A stretch of 64,000 nucleotides of DNA, from NCBI GenBank assembly GCA_000027065.2, contig FN543093.2, positions 62,001-126,000 of the forward strand, written 5' to 3'. This document shows, piece after piece, positions 42,535 to 51,577 of this stretch (position 1 is the first letter of the stretch; every line of letters starts with the position of its first letter). The position numbers and the translations under genes were made by a program. The notes beneath the pieces are model-generated. The model was given only the letters and a program-made list of their open reading frames with translations, was not told the DNA's origin and searched no databases. The stretch comes from Cronobacter turicensis z3032. Lineage in GTDB: Bacteria > Pseudomonadota > Gammaproteobacteria > Enterobacterales > Enterobacteriaceae.

Positions 42535-43822
42535 GAACTTTGCCGCCCGTAAAAACGGGAAATATAAACTGGTCTGCCTGGCGCCGGATATGTGCTTTAC
42601 GCCAGGGATCCAGCCGCCGGTGCCCTATCCGGTGACCGCCACGCTGGAGCCTTCAAAAAGCACCGTCAATTCGGTGAATTTTGGCCGCAACCCCGCTTTT
42701 GTCTACAACCAGAGCTTTGTGCCAACCACCATTGGCGATGCGGCGGGGCGCAATAAAGGCGTGGTCAGCGGCACGGTAGAGGGCGACTGCTGGTCTATTG
42801 AACACAGCCCGGACACTAACGTCGGCGGGCATCCGCTCAACCGCGTGCAGGATACGTTCGCCATGAACGGCAAAGCCAACGGCGGCCGTGGCGGGAACTT
42901 CACCAAGAAAGAGACCTGGGAGCGGCGTAAGGCGCTTATCGCGAAGGGTAAACAGAGCAGCGACCCTAAAGCCCAGGCGGCGGCACAGCGGCTTGAGCAG
43001 AATAACGTGGCGGTGGAAAAGGCGCGTCTGGCGGATTACGTGTATGAGCCTCGCGATCCGTCGAAACCCACCCCGGAGATCCCGGCAGGCTGGAAAGATA
43101 TCTCTAACGATCCGCAAGCGCTCGCAAAATATAACCTGACCCCTAACGACTTCCAGGTGAACGGCGCGCCGCAGTTTCGCGCGCGGATGTACGCGCCAGA
43201 CGAAGCGGTATTCGGCAAAGATATGACGCCCTCCGTCGTGTTCCGCGGCACGCAGTCGGGGCCGGACTGGGGCGTCAATGCCAAACAGGCGTTTGGTGTC
43301 GAAAACCCTTACTACAAACGTGCAGTCAGGATAGGCACCGCGCTGGAGCAAAGTAACGCGCCTGTCGACTGCGTCGGACATTCGCTGGGCGGCGGGCTCG
43401 CCTCCGCCTGCTCGCGCGCCAGCAACAAGCCTGGCTGGACATTCAACGCGGCGGGTCTTAACAGCGGAACGGTCGAGAAGTATGGCGGCAACGTGCTTGA
43501 GAAGAGCGTGACGTCAGAGAACATCAATGCCTACCGCGTTAAAGGCGAAGTGTTAACCGGTCTGCAGGAGCCAGGCGTGCTGGGCACGATAGGTGTGGTC
43601 GGGGCGCTTGGCGCGCTGGGCGCAAAACTCGGCGGCGTGTTTGGCGGCATTATTGGCGCGGGCCTCGGCGTCGTTATCGCCGCGCTGCCCGCCGCCGTAG
43701 GCAAAAAGCATGATATGTCGGGCGGCCAGGGCAACCCGGTAAACCGCCATTTTATGAGCCAGGTCATTCCCTGTATCGAGGCAGAAAAAGCAGAGGATGA
43801 GGCTATACTGATGGCTTTATAA
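42527..43822 (+). CDS. DUF4150 (PAAR-like) lipase effector
   Basis: The 431-residue effector joins a delivery domain to a lipase. Residues about 8-115 are a DUF4150 PAAR-like domain (Y-K-L-V-C-L-A-P-D-M-C-F-T-P, P-V-P-Y-P, N-V-G-G-H). A charged linker follows, and then a lipase domain with G-H-S-L-G-G-G at 284-290 (Ser286), preceded by V-V-F-R-G and followed by W-T-F-N-A-A-G-L-N-S. A Gly/Ala-rich hydrophobic segment near residues 350-385 could insert into membranes and is absent from the paralogue at 26179. The adjacent ankyrin gene, 10 bp downstream, is the likely immunity partner. Confidence 0.87.
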   Translation: MAENFAARKNGKYKLVCLAPDMCFTPGIQPPVPYPVTATLEPSKSTVNSVNFGRNPAFVYNQSFVPTTIGDAAGRNKGVVSGTVEGDCWSIEHSPDTNVGGHPLNRVQDTFAMNGKANGGRGGNFTKKETWERRKALIAKGKQSSDPKAQAAAQRLEQNNVAVEKARLADYVYEPRDPSKPTPEIPAGWKDISNDPQALAKYNLTPNDFQVNGAPQFRARMYAPDEAVFGKDMTPSVVFRGTQSGPDWGVNAKQAFGVENPYYKRAVRIGTALEQSNAPVDCVGHSLGGGLASACSRASNKPGWTFNAAGLNSGTVEKYGGNVLEKSVTSENINAYRVKGEVLTGLQEPGVLGTIGVVGALGALGAKLGGVFGGIIGAGLGVVIAALPAAVGKKHDMSGGQGNPVNRHFMSQVIPCIEAEKAEDEAILMAL

Positions 43823-43832
43823 GGAGCGCAGC

Positions 43833-44582
43833 ATGAAATCATTACGAAGGCTAATTTGCAGTCTCTTCGCCGGGCTGGCACTCTTCTCCGTAGTAATACC
43901 TGGTCATGGAAGTACGAATATGAAACAAGCAGCGCCGGAAGTTTATTTTAGCGGTACGCAATTACAGCTTGCTCAGGCTATTGCCGAGCACAATCTTTCC
44001 GAAGTTAATGCATTAGCGAAAAGCACAAATTTAAATAAACCCGGCAGTCAGGAAATGACCTTGCTGATGTATGCGCTGTTAGAAGCCACCAATGGCGATG
44101 CGAAATCGCTGGATATTGTGACCGATCTGGTGAAAGCGGGCGCGGATCCGCTACAGGAGATCCCGGATTTCGGCAGCCCGGCGGCCGTAATGGCGAGCTC
44201 CAATAATCCGGCCTACATTAAAGCCCTGATCGCGGGCGGCCTCAGCCCGAACGCCATGACCAACTACCAGCCTTTAATTTTTAACTCGGCAACGGAAAAT
44301 TCCTTTTCGGTTTTAAAATATCTGTTATCCGCAGGCGCGGATATCAATAAAACCGACAGCGCAGGGAAAACGGTGCTTATGGTGGCGCTCGCCGATATGG
44401 AGCTGGATCAGGTGGAATATCTGTTAAATCATGGCGCAAATCCCAATATCGTCACCCCGGCGGGCATGAGTTTTAGCTCAATGCTGCAGAGCGTCATGAA
44501 GCGCGAGAGCGACAGCGGTAGCCGAACCGTCAATAAGCTTGAGGAAATTCGCAGGCTGGCAATCAGTAAAGGAATGAAATAA
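43833..44582 (+). CDS. Ankyrin-repeat exported protein, candidate lipase immunity
   Basis: The 249-residue product has an N-terminal signal (R-R-L-I-C-S-L-F-A-G-L-A-L-F-S-V-V) without the lipobox cysteine found in its paralogue at 27642, so it is probably soluble and periplasmic. Ankyrin-like repeats include L-V-K-A-G-A-D-P-L, L-L-S-A-G-A-D-I-N-K-T-D and L-L-N-H-G-A-N-P-N-I-V. Both proteins share Y-F-S-G-x-Q-L and L-N-K-P-G near the start. It follows the DUF4150 lipase by 10 bp. Confidence 0.75.
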   Translation: MKSLRRLICSLFAGLALFSVVIPGHGSTNMKQAAPEVYFSGTQLQLAQAIAEHNLSEVNALAKSTNLNKPGSQEMTLLMYALLEATNGDAKSLDIVTDLVKAGADPLQEIPDFGSPAAVMASSNNPAYIKALIAGGLSPNAMTNYQPLIFNSATENSFSVLKYLLSAGADINKTDSAGKTVLMVALADMELDQVEYLLNHGANPNIVTPAGMSFSSMLQSVMKRESDSGSRTVNKLEEIRRLAISKGMK

Positions 44583-44690
44583 CTTCACCGTTCTTTTATA
44601 TTCCCCGATAAATTTTCATTCTATCCGCGTCGCGTTCAGAAATGAGCGTGGCGCGTATTATTTAAATCATCCTTACGTTAATTTTACGGT

Positions 44691-44709
44691 TTATTGCGCA
44701 AAGCAATAA
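44691..44709 (+). other. 7-bp hairpin upstream of rhs2
   Basis: TTATTGC (44691-44697) pairs with GCAATAA (44703-44709) around a GCAAA loop, about 50 bases before the rhs2 start in a 175-bp AT-rich gap. It may be a terminator for the ankyrin gene or part of the rhs2 leader. There is no T-run of note. Confidence 0.3.
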
Positions 44710-44757
44710 ACCTGACGACTTTTATTCAGAACACGCAATCCATCGCAGGGAATTTAC

Positions 44758-47700
44758 ATGGCGACAGGAAATACTATTGGTAAATTACAATATGCGCCGG
44801 CACCGAAAGGCAAGGTTGCGGCTGGCAGCGCTAACCCGCCTAAAAAGAAAAGCTGGTGGGGCGACTGGGGCGATATTGTACACACCGGGCTGGATGTCTT
44901 AGGGGCGGTGCCGGTACTGGGCGTGGTGGCGGATGGCGCTAACGCGGCGATTTATGCCGCCGAAGGCGACTACGGCAACGCGGCGTTATCTGCGGCGTCA
45001 GCGGCGGCGAACTTCGTACCGGGCGGCGGCGCGGCGTTTAAAGCCGGTAAAATGGCGGCGAAAGCTGGTAAAGCGATAGAGGCGGCCAGCGCGACGAAAG
45101 GGCTGGTAAAAGAAACCGCGAAACTCGCCGAAAAATCCGCGTTTAAAGCGGAAAAAGCGGCAGCCAAAGCCGAAGGAAAAGCCGCCAAAGAAGGCGCAGA
45201 GGAAACGGTAAAGGCGAAGAAAGCGGGCAGCGAGAAAGGCGGCAGCGATAAAGGCAAAGCGAAAAAAGAGACCGAACCGTGCAAAATCCCGAATACCGCC
45301 GCGGTCGAGCCGCTGGTCGGCAGCCCGGTTAACGCCATTCTGGGCATCAAAGTGCTGTTCGGTAACGAAGATAACGATTTTGCCTTTCCGGCATCCGTGC
45401 CGCTTAACTGGCAGCGGTATTACTTTTCCGATGAAATCGGCAACGGCTGGCTCGGGCAGGGGTGGTTTTTACCGCTGTCGCTGGAGGTTCGCGCGCAGGA
45501 TGACATCCTGCTGTTTATCGACGAGCAAGGGCGTGAAATCGAGTTCCCGTGGCCAGAGCCGGGCCATCCGCCCAGGCTGCACCGCTATGAACAGCTCTCG
45601 CTGTCGCAGCCTCAGCCAGGCGAGTTTCGTATTTTTACCGCCGATGAAGCGCGCTGCTGGCATTTTACGCACCAGGCGCAGCCGGGCCGCTGGCTGCTCA
45701 CGGCGATAAGCGACCGGCATGACAACCGTTTAACGCTGCACCACAACGCGCATCATCAGCCTGAACAGATAACCGACAGCGCCGGACGGCGGTTTTTCGT
45801 CCATTTTGCCAGGCTCACCCTTGCGGATAACGACACGGCTGAACGTATCGTCGGCGTCAGCGTCTGCCACCCCTCCGACCCGCTTCACGCCGAAAGCCTC
45901 TGCCGCTACGACTACTCGCCGCAGGGCGATCTCATCGCCGTCAGAAATGGCCAGGGCGAGGTGCTGCGCGAATTCCGTTACCGCAACCACATCATGGTGG
46001 CGCACCGCCGCGCGGGCGAAATGGAGTGTTTCTACCACTACGATAAACACGAACCGTCCGGGAAAGTGCTGGCGCATCGCGACAGCCTGGGCGGCGAATG
46101 GCGCTTTGAATATGGCGCCGCCAGCACCACAGTGACCGATGCGTCAGGGCGCGTGACGCGGTACGAATATGACGACAACCATGAGCTGCTGGGCTATCAG
46201 GACGCCGCTGGCGGCTATACCCGGTTCCGTCGCAACGTTCGCGGGCAAATGACGCAGCTGACCGACCCGGCAGGCCGCGTCACGCGCTACCGTTACGATG
46301 AGCGCGGCAACTGTACCGCCGTGACCGAGCCGGACGGGCAGATGACGCGCATCGATTACCACGAGCGCTGGAATCTGCCGGTGCGTGTTACCGATATGCA
46401 GGGCGGTACACGCGAATATGCGTATGACGTCGCCGGCAATCTGATTCGTTTCATGGATGAACTGGGCCGTATCACGGAATATAACCACGACGATCGCGGC
46501 AACCTGGTGCGCATTCGCGATGCGGCGTCGGGTATTCAGCGTCTCTCCTGGAACAGCGCGGATTTTCTTATCAGCCACACCGATTGTTCGGGGCGTACCA
46601 CCACCTTCGGCTATGACAAATATGGCTGGCTGAAAGAGCAGATCGACGCGGCGGGCAACCGCACGCTGATTAACAACCGGCAGGATGGCCTGCCGCGGAG
46701 TATTGTTCACCCGGATGGCGCGACGGAGACCTTTGAGTTTGACCGCTGGCAGCGCCTTACCGCCTGGCGCGACGCGCAGGGGCAGCTCACGCAATGGAAA
46801 CTGGCGCCGGATGGCCTGCCGCTGGCGCGTACCGATGCGCTCGGGCATCAGGTGAAATATGAATATGATCTGGCGCGCCGCCTGACCACGTTGATAAATG
46901 AAAACGGCGCGCGTTATGAGATGGAATATGACCTGCGCGACAATCTTATCCGCGAGACCGGGTTTGACGGCTGCACCACCCGTTACCGCTATGACGCGGG
47001 CGGTTTCCCGACGGTGCGCGAGGAAGAAGGCAACGGAGACGGCACCGTCATCCGCACGCATTACCAGCGTGACGAGGCCGGGAGGTTGCTGGAAAAACTG
47101 GTCGCGCGCAGCGGCGAGGACCAGTGGCAGCGCACGCGTTACCGGTATGATTCCCTTGGGCGGTTGATTGCGGGCATCAACCACGGCGGCCGCGTGGAGC
47201 TGGAGTGGGACGCCGCCGGACAGCTGACGCTCGAACGTAACCTTATTCGCGGCGTCAGCCATGAATTACGTCATCAGTATGACGAGCTCGGCAACCGCAC
47301 CGTCACCACCCTGCCGGATGGCCGCGAGCTGAAAAACTTCTACTACGGCAGCGGCCACCGTATTCAGGTGAACCTCGGCAGCCGGGTTATCAGCGAAAGC
47401 GAGCGCGATGTGCTGCACCGGGAAGTTCGCCGCACGCAGGGCACCATCAGCAGCGAGTATGTCCATGATGAAATGGGGCGGCTGGTCAGCCAGCGCGCGG
47501 GGCGTAACGGGAAAATCGCGGTCGCGCGTGATTACGCCTGGCGGCGCGACGGCCAGCTGTTGCAGATGGTGGATAAATACACGGGCGAGCATCGCTACGA
47601 CTACGATGCGCTGGGCCGGCTGACCCGCGCCCGCGAAGAGCATTTCGCCTTCGACCCGGCTCATAACCTCCTGAGCGACACCAGCGCGCCGCCGCTGCAC

Positions 47701-48792
47701 GACAACCGCCTGCGCGTGTATGAGGACAAACGCTGGGATTACGATAATTTCGGCAATGTCACCGCCAAACATATCGCCCGGCACACCACGCAGCGGTTCC
47801 GGTGGAACGCGGAGCATCAACTGGCAGAATCCGTCACGGTGCGTAACGGTGCCGGGCAGCGCACCACCTACGGTTATGACGCCTTCGGCAGACGCAGCTG
47901 GAAGCAGGACGCGTTCGGCGTGACGACCTTTGTGTGGGACGGCAACCGCCTGCTGAGTGAATCACGCGGCGGGCGCAGCCACCTGTGGATTTACGAAGAC
48001 GACAGCTTCGCGCCGCTGGCGCAAATCAGTCTGGGCACGGGCGACACCGAACACGACGCAGAGGTGTACTGGTATCACAATGATGTGTCGGGGATGCCGC
48101 GCGAGCTGACCGGCGCGGGCGGCGAAATCGCCTGGCGGGCCGAATACCGCGCCTGGGGCAACACGCTTCGCGTGGAGCACATCGGGACACGCGCCGGCGA
48201 GCCGGTGTATCAGCCGTTGCGCTACCAGGGGCAGTATTTTGATGCCGAGACGGGTTTGCACTATAACCGTTTCCGCTACTATGATCCGGATGCGGGGCGC
48301 TTTATCAGCCAGGACCCGATAGGGCTCGCGGGCGGGATAAACCTTTACCAGTATGCGCCGAATCCGCTGGTGTGGGTGGATCCGCTGGGGTTGACTCGTG
48401 GAAAGACATACATTGTTACTCGTAACATGAGCGCAGCTGAAGCTGACCTGACCAAAAGTGCTGGAGGATTAGTTCCAGGAATGACTAATGGTCGTCCTGA
48501 CCGACGGGCAAAGTGGATTAATATTGATGGTGCCAATTACGATGCAACTACTAATCCTAAGCCTACCCATCAAGCCCGTTTTGAAATTACTCAAGAAGGA
48601 TACGATATGCTTAATGGCGGGAAAGTTACTGATGCTGGAAGAGAATCAGCCCAAACAAAAAATATTCTTTCCAAACCGAACGAGCCAGGAGCGAGAGGCA
48701 TCGGATCTGACATGATAGATGATTTCAATAAGCATATAAAAAGCGTTAGTGTAGAGGAAATACAAAAATGCAAAAAGAAAAGAAAGAGATAG
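44758..48792 (+). CDS. rhs: Rhs2 toxin without PAAR domain, unknown tip
   Basis: The 1344-residue protein starts at the ATG at 44758 (AGGG eight bases ahead). Its N-terminus has a Lys-rich start, a hydrophobic pretoxin-like region (about 38-95: D-V-L-G-A-V-P-V-L-G-V-V-A-D-G-A-N), and a long Lys/Ala/Glu-rich stretch (about 100-180). No PAAR or prePAAR motif is seen. YD repeats follow, and the core ends D-P-I-G-L-A-G-G and D-P-L-G-L-T. The tip (1214-1344) begins G-K-T-Y-I-V-T-R-N-M-S-A-A-E-A and has G-G-L-V-P and K-W-I. This vaguely resembles ADP-ribosyltransferase-like tips, but I cannot assign it. The core differs from Rhs1 and Rhs3. Confidence 0.85.
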   Translation: MATGNTIGKLQYAPAPKGKVAAGSANPPKKKSWWGDWGDIVHTGLDVLGAVPVLGVVADGANAAIYAAEGDYGNAALSAASAAANFVPGGGAAFKAGKMAAKAGKAIEAASATKGLVKETAKLAEKSAFKAEKAAAKAEGKAAKEGAEETVKAKKAGSEKGGSDKGKAKKETEPCKIPNTAAVEPLVGSPVNAILGIKVLFGNEDNDFAFPASVPLNWQRYYFSDEIGNGWLGQGWFLPLSLEVRAQDDILLFIDEQGREIEFPWPEPGHPPRLHRYEQLSLSQPQPGEFRIFTADEARCWHFTHQAQPGRWLLTAISDRHDNRLTLHHNAHHQPEQITDSAGRRFFVHFARLTLADNDTAERIVGVSVCHPSDPLHAESLCRYDYSPQGDLIAVRNGQGEVLREFRYRNHIMVAHRRAGEMECFYHYDKHEPSGKVLAHRDSLGGEWRFEYGAASTTVTDASGRVTRYEYDDNHELLGYQDAAGGYTRFRRNVRGQMTQLTDPAGRVTRYRYDERGNCTAVTEPDGQMTRIDYHERWNLPVRVTDMQGGTREYAYDVAGNLIRFMDELGRITEYNHDDRGNLVRIRDAASGIQRLSWNSADFLISHTDCSGRTTTFGYDKYGWLKEQIDAAGNRTLINNRQDGLPRSIVHPDGATETFEFDRWQRLTAWRDAQGQLTQWKLAPDGLPLARTDALGHQVKYEYDLARRLTTLINENGARYEMEYDLRDNLIRETGFDGCTTRYRYDAGGFPTVREEEGNGDGTVIRTHYQRDEAGRLLEKLVARSGEDQWQRTRYRYDSLGRLIAGINHGGRVELEWDAAGQLTLERNLIRGVSHELRHQYDELGNRTVTTLPDGRELKNFYYGSGHRIQVNLGSRVISESERDVLHREVRRTQGTISSEYVHDEMGRLVSQRAGRNGKIAVARDYAWRRDGQLLQMVDKYTGEHRYDYDALGRLTRAREEHFAFDPAHNLLSDTSAPPLHDNRLRVYEDKRWDYDNFGNVTAKHIARHTTQRFRWNAEHQLAESVTVRNGAGQRTTYGYDAFGRRSWKQDAFGVTTFVWDGNRLLSESRGGRSHLWIYEDDSFAPLAQISLGTGDTEHDAEVYWYHNDVSGMPRELTGAGGEIAWRAEYRAWGNTLRVEHIGTRAGEPVYQPLRYQGQYFDAETGLHYNRFRYYDPDAGRFISQDPIGLAGGINLYQYAPNPLVWVDPLGLTRGKTYIVTRNMSAAEADLTKSAGGLVPGMTNGRPDRRAKWINIDGANYDATTNPKPTHQARFEITQEGYDMLNGGKVTDAGRESAQTKNILSKPNEPGARGIGSDMIDDFNKHIKSVSVEEIQKCKKKRKR

Positions 48793-49862
48793 TTGTTTGT
48801 GTCGATAAAATGTTCAAAGATTACTTTTCTTGTTTAATGCGAAAAGAGATTGGAGATAATATTTATTTTGATAATTTTGAATATTCTTCTTGTGATGATA
48901 ATACGACTCAACTGTTTTTCAAAAAAAATGAAGATGAAACCTTTTGTGAATGGGATTTAGAGTTGCAGCCTGAAGATCCTCATTATAAATATGATCCTGA
49001 CACAACTATTCTCCTTAAGGATAAATATCCATTGCTGAACGTCTATGATGAACAGGTTTTTCATCATATCATTTTTTCGGTTAACTCTGTAACAACAGTT
49101 CCTGAGATAAACCAGTATAATCGTATAAATGCATTTATGAAGATGTATTGTTTCTTCCAGTTATCAAATATGAAGAAAAATGAGAATGATGTATCTGTAT
49201 TTATAAAACATAGAAAATTTCTATTTCGATATTTTTTGATTTCCCATCCCGTTAATGAAGAAACTTTAAATGCATTTACTATAAGTGATTTGGGAAAAAT
49301 TATTCACACTGCTTCAAATGTTGCATTAAAAGATTATGCCTCTGACTATTATGACTTTTATATAGAAAATTATGAGAAACTATCAGCAGAAATTGCTATT
49401 GATAAAGACGAAATAGAAGCTGCCAAGTGTTTACATCTGTCTCTTATCGATATGATTGAGAATGGTGGCTTCACGCTGAAAATTCCCTCTCCAGATGTCT
49501 CTATCGATATGAATCTGGTCAACGATTCAAGCTATTTCATTAAGGCTTACCTCGATAATAAGCAGATCATCATACGCGATGTTGTTAATCTTCTTAATGG
49601 GGGAAATTCCCACAGTGAATATTGCCTGAACTTCATTTTACAGAACTTTGTAATTTATATCCTCAGTAAGGATTTCGGAGAGATCTATCACTTCTTAAAT
49701 TGCTTTTCTGAATTAGAGCAGAAGCGCGCGATCGTCAATCTTTTATTTAAAAATGCTATTTTTATTAAAGCAATAATGGATGAGAAGTTAATGGCCTGGG
49801 ATAATATTAAAGATATAGCCTATTTATTTGATGACGAAGCGAAAAAGATGTACAGACTTTGA
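48768..49862 (+). CDS. Candidate immunity protein for the Rhs2 tip
   Basis: The 364-residue product starts at the ATG at 48768, inside the last 25 bases of rhs2, with GAGGAA at 48754-48759 as ribosome-binding site. It is very AT-rich, acidic and aromatic, with no signal or membrane segment, so it is cytoplasmic. It is long for an immunity protein. I recognise no domain; the C-terminal third (Y-F-I-K-A-Y-L-D-N-K and N-F-V-I-Y-I-L-S-K-D) looks helical. The assignment is from its overlap with the toxin tip. Confidence 0.6.
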   Translation: MQKEKKEIVVCVDKMFKDYFSCLMRKEIGDNIYFDNFEYSSCDDNTTQLFFKKNEDETFCEWDLELQPEDPHYKYDPDTTILLKDKYPLLNVYDEQVFHHIIFSVNSVTTVPEINQYNRINAFMKMYCFFQLSNMKKNENDVSVFIKHRKFLFRYFLISHPVNEETLNAFTISDLGKIIHTASNVALKDYASDYYDFYIENYEKLSAEIAIDKDEIEAAKCLHLSLIDMIENGGFTLKIPSPDVSIDMNLVNDSSYFIKAYLDNKQIIIRDVVNLLNGGNSHSEYCLNFILQNFVIYILSKDFGEIYHFLNCFSELEQKRAIVNLLFKNAIFIKAIMDEKLMAWDNIKDIAYLFDDEAKKMYRL

Positions 49863-49900
49863 TTATCAGATTGACGTTATAGTAATTCTGGAAGTTGGAT

Positions 49901-50440
49901 ATGAATTCGTGGCATAATGATCAGCAAGAAATACTTAATCTTTTAATCCAGCAAGAGTTTTCCGCTTTATACGAAAAATATCAGGATGATGAAATTTATG
50001 CTGTCGTTTTAGTGTTAGATGACGATGCTCTTTCAAGCTATATGGCTATATCTACAAAGGAAAGCATTGGAAATATGCATAAGGGCATTGAGTGGGAGGG
50101 TTATTCCTGGGTGCTTGGTTTTTTTGATGATAATGATGATGTCGGCGTCCGTTCTTTCACGACTATAATGATGGAGCATTATAATAAACATATCCTTCCT
50201 TTACTGCCTGAAGGATATGACTTTGATCCTGAAAGAGGAAGAAATATTAATCTCTATGTAAATGCCATGAAAAAGGCAAAACAACAGCTATGTCTCTCTC
50301 TCGGCAGTAACGTAAATAATATTGTCTTTTATATTACTATCCCCGGCGAACCGGAAATTGATCATGCTTCTGCTATGGAAATCAATGAGCCTTCAGAAAA
50401 TCTGAATTGGTTCATTAAGACTTATAAGTATTTTTTATAA
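49901..50440 (+). CDS. DUF4303-like candidate immunity protein
   Basis: From the ATG at 49901, with GGAAG at 49890-49894, the product has 179 residues; the upstream TTG is less likely. It contains Y-A-V-V-L-V-L-D-D-D, followed by Y-M-A-I-S-T-K-E-S and an E-W-x-G-Y-S-W segment. This looks like the DUF4303 family, which is common among polymorphic-toxin immunity proteins. It is AT-rich and cytoplasmic. It may be a second immunity gene for Rhs2 or one kept from an earlier tip. Confidence 0.5.
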   Translation: MNSWHNDQQEILNLLIQQEFSALYEKYQDDEIYAVVLVLDDDALSSYMAISTKESIGNMHKGIEWEGYSWVLGFFDDNDDVGVRSFTTIMMEHYNKHILPLLPEGYDFDPERGRNINLYVNAMKKAKQQLCLSLGSNVNNIVFYITIPGEPEIDHASAMEINEPSENLNWFIKTYKYFL

Positions 50441-50507
50441 AAGTAATCGACCGTAATTTATTAAATAAAAGCTACATCCCTGCCATACCGCGCATTCAAG
50501 GACTGAT

Positions 50508-50942
50508 ATGATGCCTTTAACGCTCATACTGCTTCATCCCAAAAAGCTCTTACCTTTTCTGGTCCTCTGTAGCCTGGGGGCGTTCGCTGATGAAAGGTTT
50601 TCCGGCCAGTGGGAAGGCGAGAATGAGGCAGGATCTGTGCTAACGCTGGACCTGAAGCAAAACGCGCAGGTGATAAACGGCACTTACTGTTACATCACGC
50701 AGCGCGGCAACCGTATCGACTGTACTGCGCCCGGGGATAACAATCTGCACGGCATCATTGCGGGCAATCGGGCCGATGTAATGTTTGATTCCTCTTTCGG
50801 CGGCGTTAACGGGCAGGCGAGTCTTGAGCTTGAAGGCGACAGGATGACGTGGCGGCTCATCAAGGTTCCTGTAAAAGGTGGCTATTATGCGCCGCAAACA
50901 TTTACCCTGACTCGTAACCGTGATGGTATGCAATCCAGGTAA
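50508..50942 (+). CDS. Exported small protein of unknown function
   Basis: The 144-residue product has a signal sequence ending in L-G-A-F-A before D-E-R, so it is probably periplasmic. The mature part reads F-S-G-Q-W-E-G-E-N-E, then a beta-rich region with G-T-Y-C-Y-I-T and R-I-D-C, two cysteines that could pair. The plan recalls small lipocalin-like or antimicrobial-inhibitor folds, but I cannot name a family. The DNA is more GC-rich than the preceding immunity genes. AAGGA at 50498-50502 supports the start at 50508, though a second ATG follows directly. Confidence 0.6.
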   Translation: MMPLTLILLHPKKLLPFLVLCSLGAFADERFSGQWEGENEAGSVLTLDLKQNAQVINGTYCYITQRGNRIDCTAPGDNNLHGIIAGNRADVMFDSSFGGVNGQASLELEGDRMTWRLIKVPVKGGYYAPQTFTLTRNRDGMQSR

Positions 50943-51058
50943 CGGTATTACACTGATAAACCACTACCTGCTGCCTGTCCGACGTTAATAAGATGATTCA
51001 TAGTGAATACATGGAACCCCCACGTCAGACAAATTAACAACCCTCCCTTAAGGATAAT

Positions 51059-51577
51059 ATGTTTTTCATTCGTCATACCGGAAAGATGATTACCGCTGCG
51101 TTAATAACAATGTTAATGCTTAGCGGCGCTTCAGCTACTACGCCCTCCGCCAGCCTCTGGACGTTTATTGCGGCGATGCGCTCATCCTTAGCGGATATCA
51201 ACATCGCCACGCTTAACCACGCGCCTTTAAAATTTCAGCTGGATTCTCAGAACGAATACATCAACTTTTACCGGGCGGAAGATGTCGCGTTTACTGCGCC
51301 AGGGAAGCTGACCGATATTGAATTGCGGCTGAGCAGAGATCCGCATGAGAAAACGCTGCTGTTTATCTCTCACTGGCAGGGGCCGTGCCTGACGCTTAAC
51401 GAGATTAAACAGCATTACCCGGTGTTGACGATAACCGACACTCCACGCGGCCATTCGCAAAACGAAGTGACCAGTTACACCACGCCTGCCGGTGCGTCTG
51501 GCGAAGCCGTCACGTTCAGCTTTACCGCGAAAGCGCCAGATTGCTTAAACGACGTCATTATTAGCCGGGAGAAGTAA
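51059..51577 (+). CDS. Secreted paralogue of the VgrG1-associated candidate immunity protein
   Basis: The 172-residue product has a signal peptide (M-I-T-A-A-L-I-T-M-L-M-L-S-G-A-S-A). Its mature domain follows the protein at 31191: an early S-L-W, a late G-P-C-L-T-L-N-E-I and T-P-R-G-H, F-S-F, and D-C-L-N-D near the end. It lies before vgrG3, which lacks the peptidase extension, so it has no visible toxin partner. It may guard against a peptidase-VgrG found in other strains, or be left over after vgrG recombination. It is GC-richer than its paralogue. Confidence 0.6.
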   Translation: MFFIRHTGKMITAALITMLMLSGASATTPSASLWTFIAAMRSSLADINIATLNHAPLKFQLDSQNEYINFYRAEDVAFTAPGKLTDIELRLSRDPHEKTLLFISHWQGPCLTLNEIKQHYPVLTITDTPRGHSQNEVTSYTTPAGASGEAVTFSFTAKAPDCLNDVIISREK

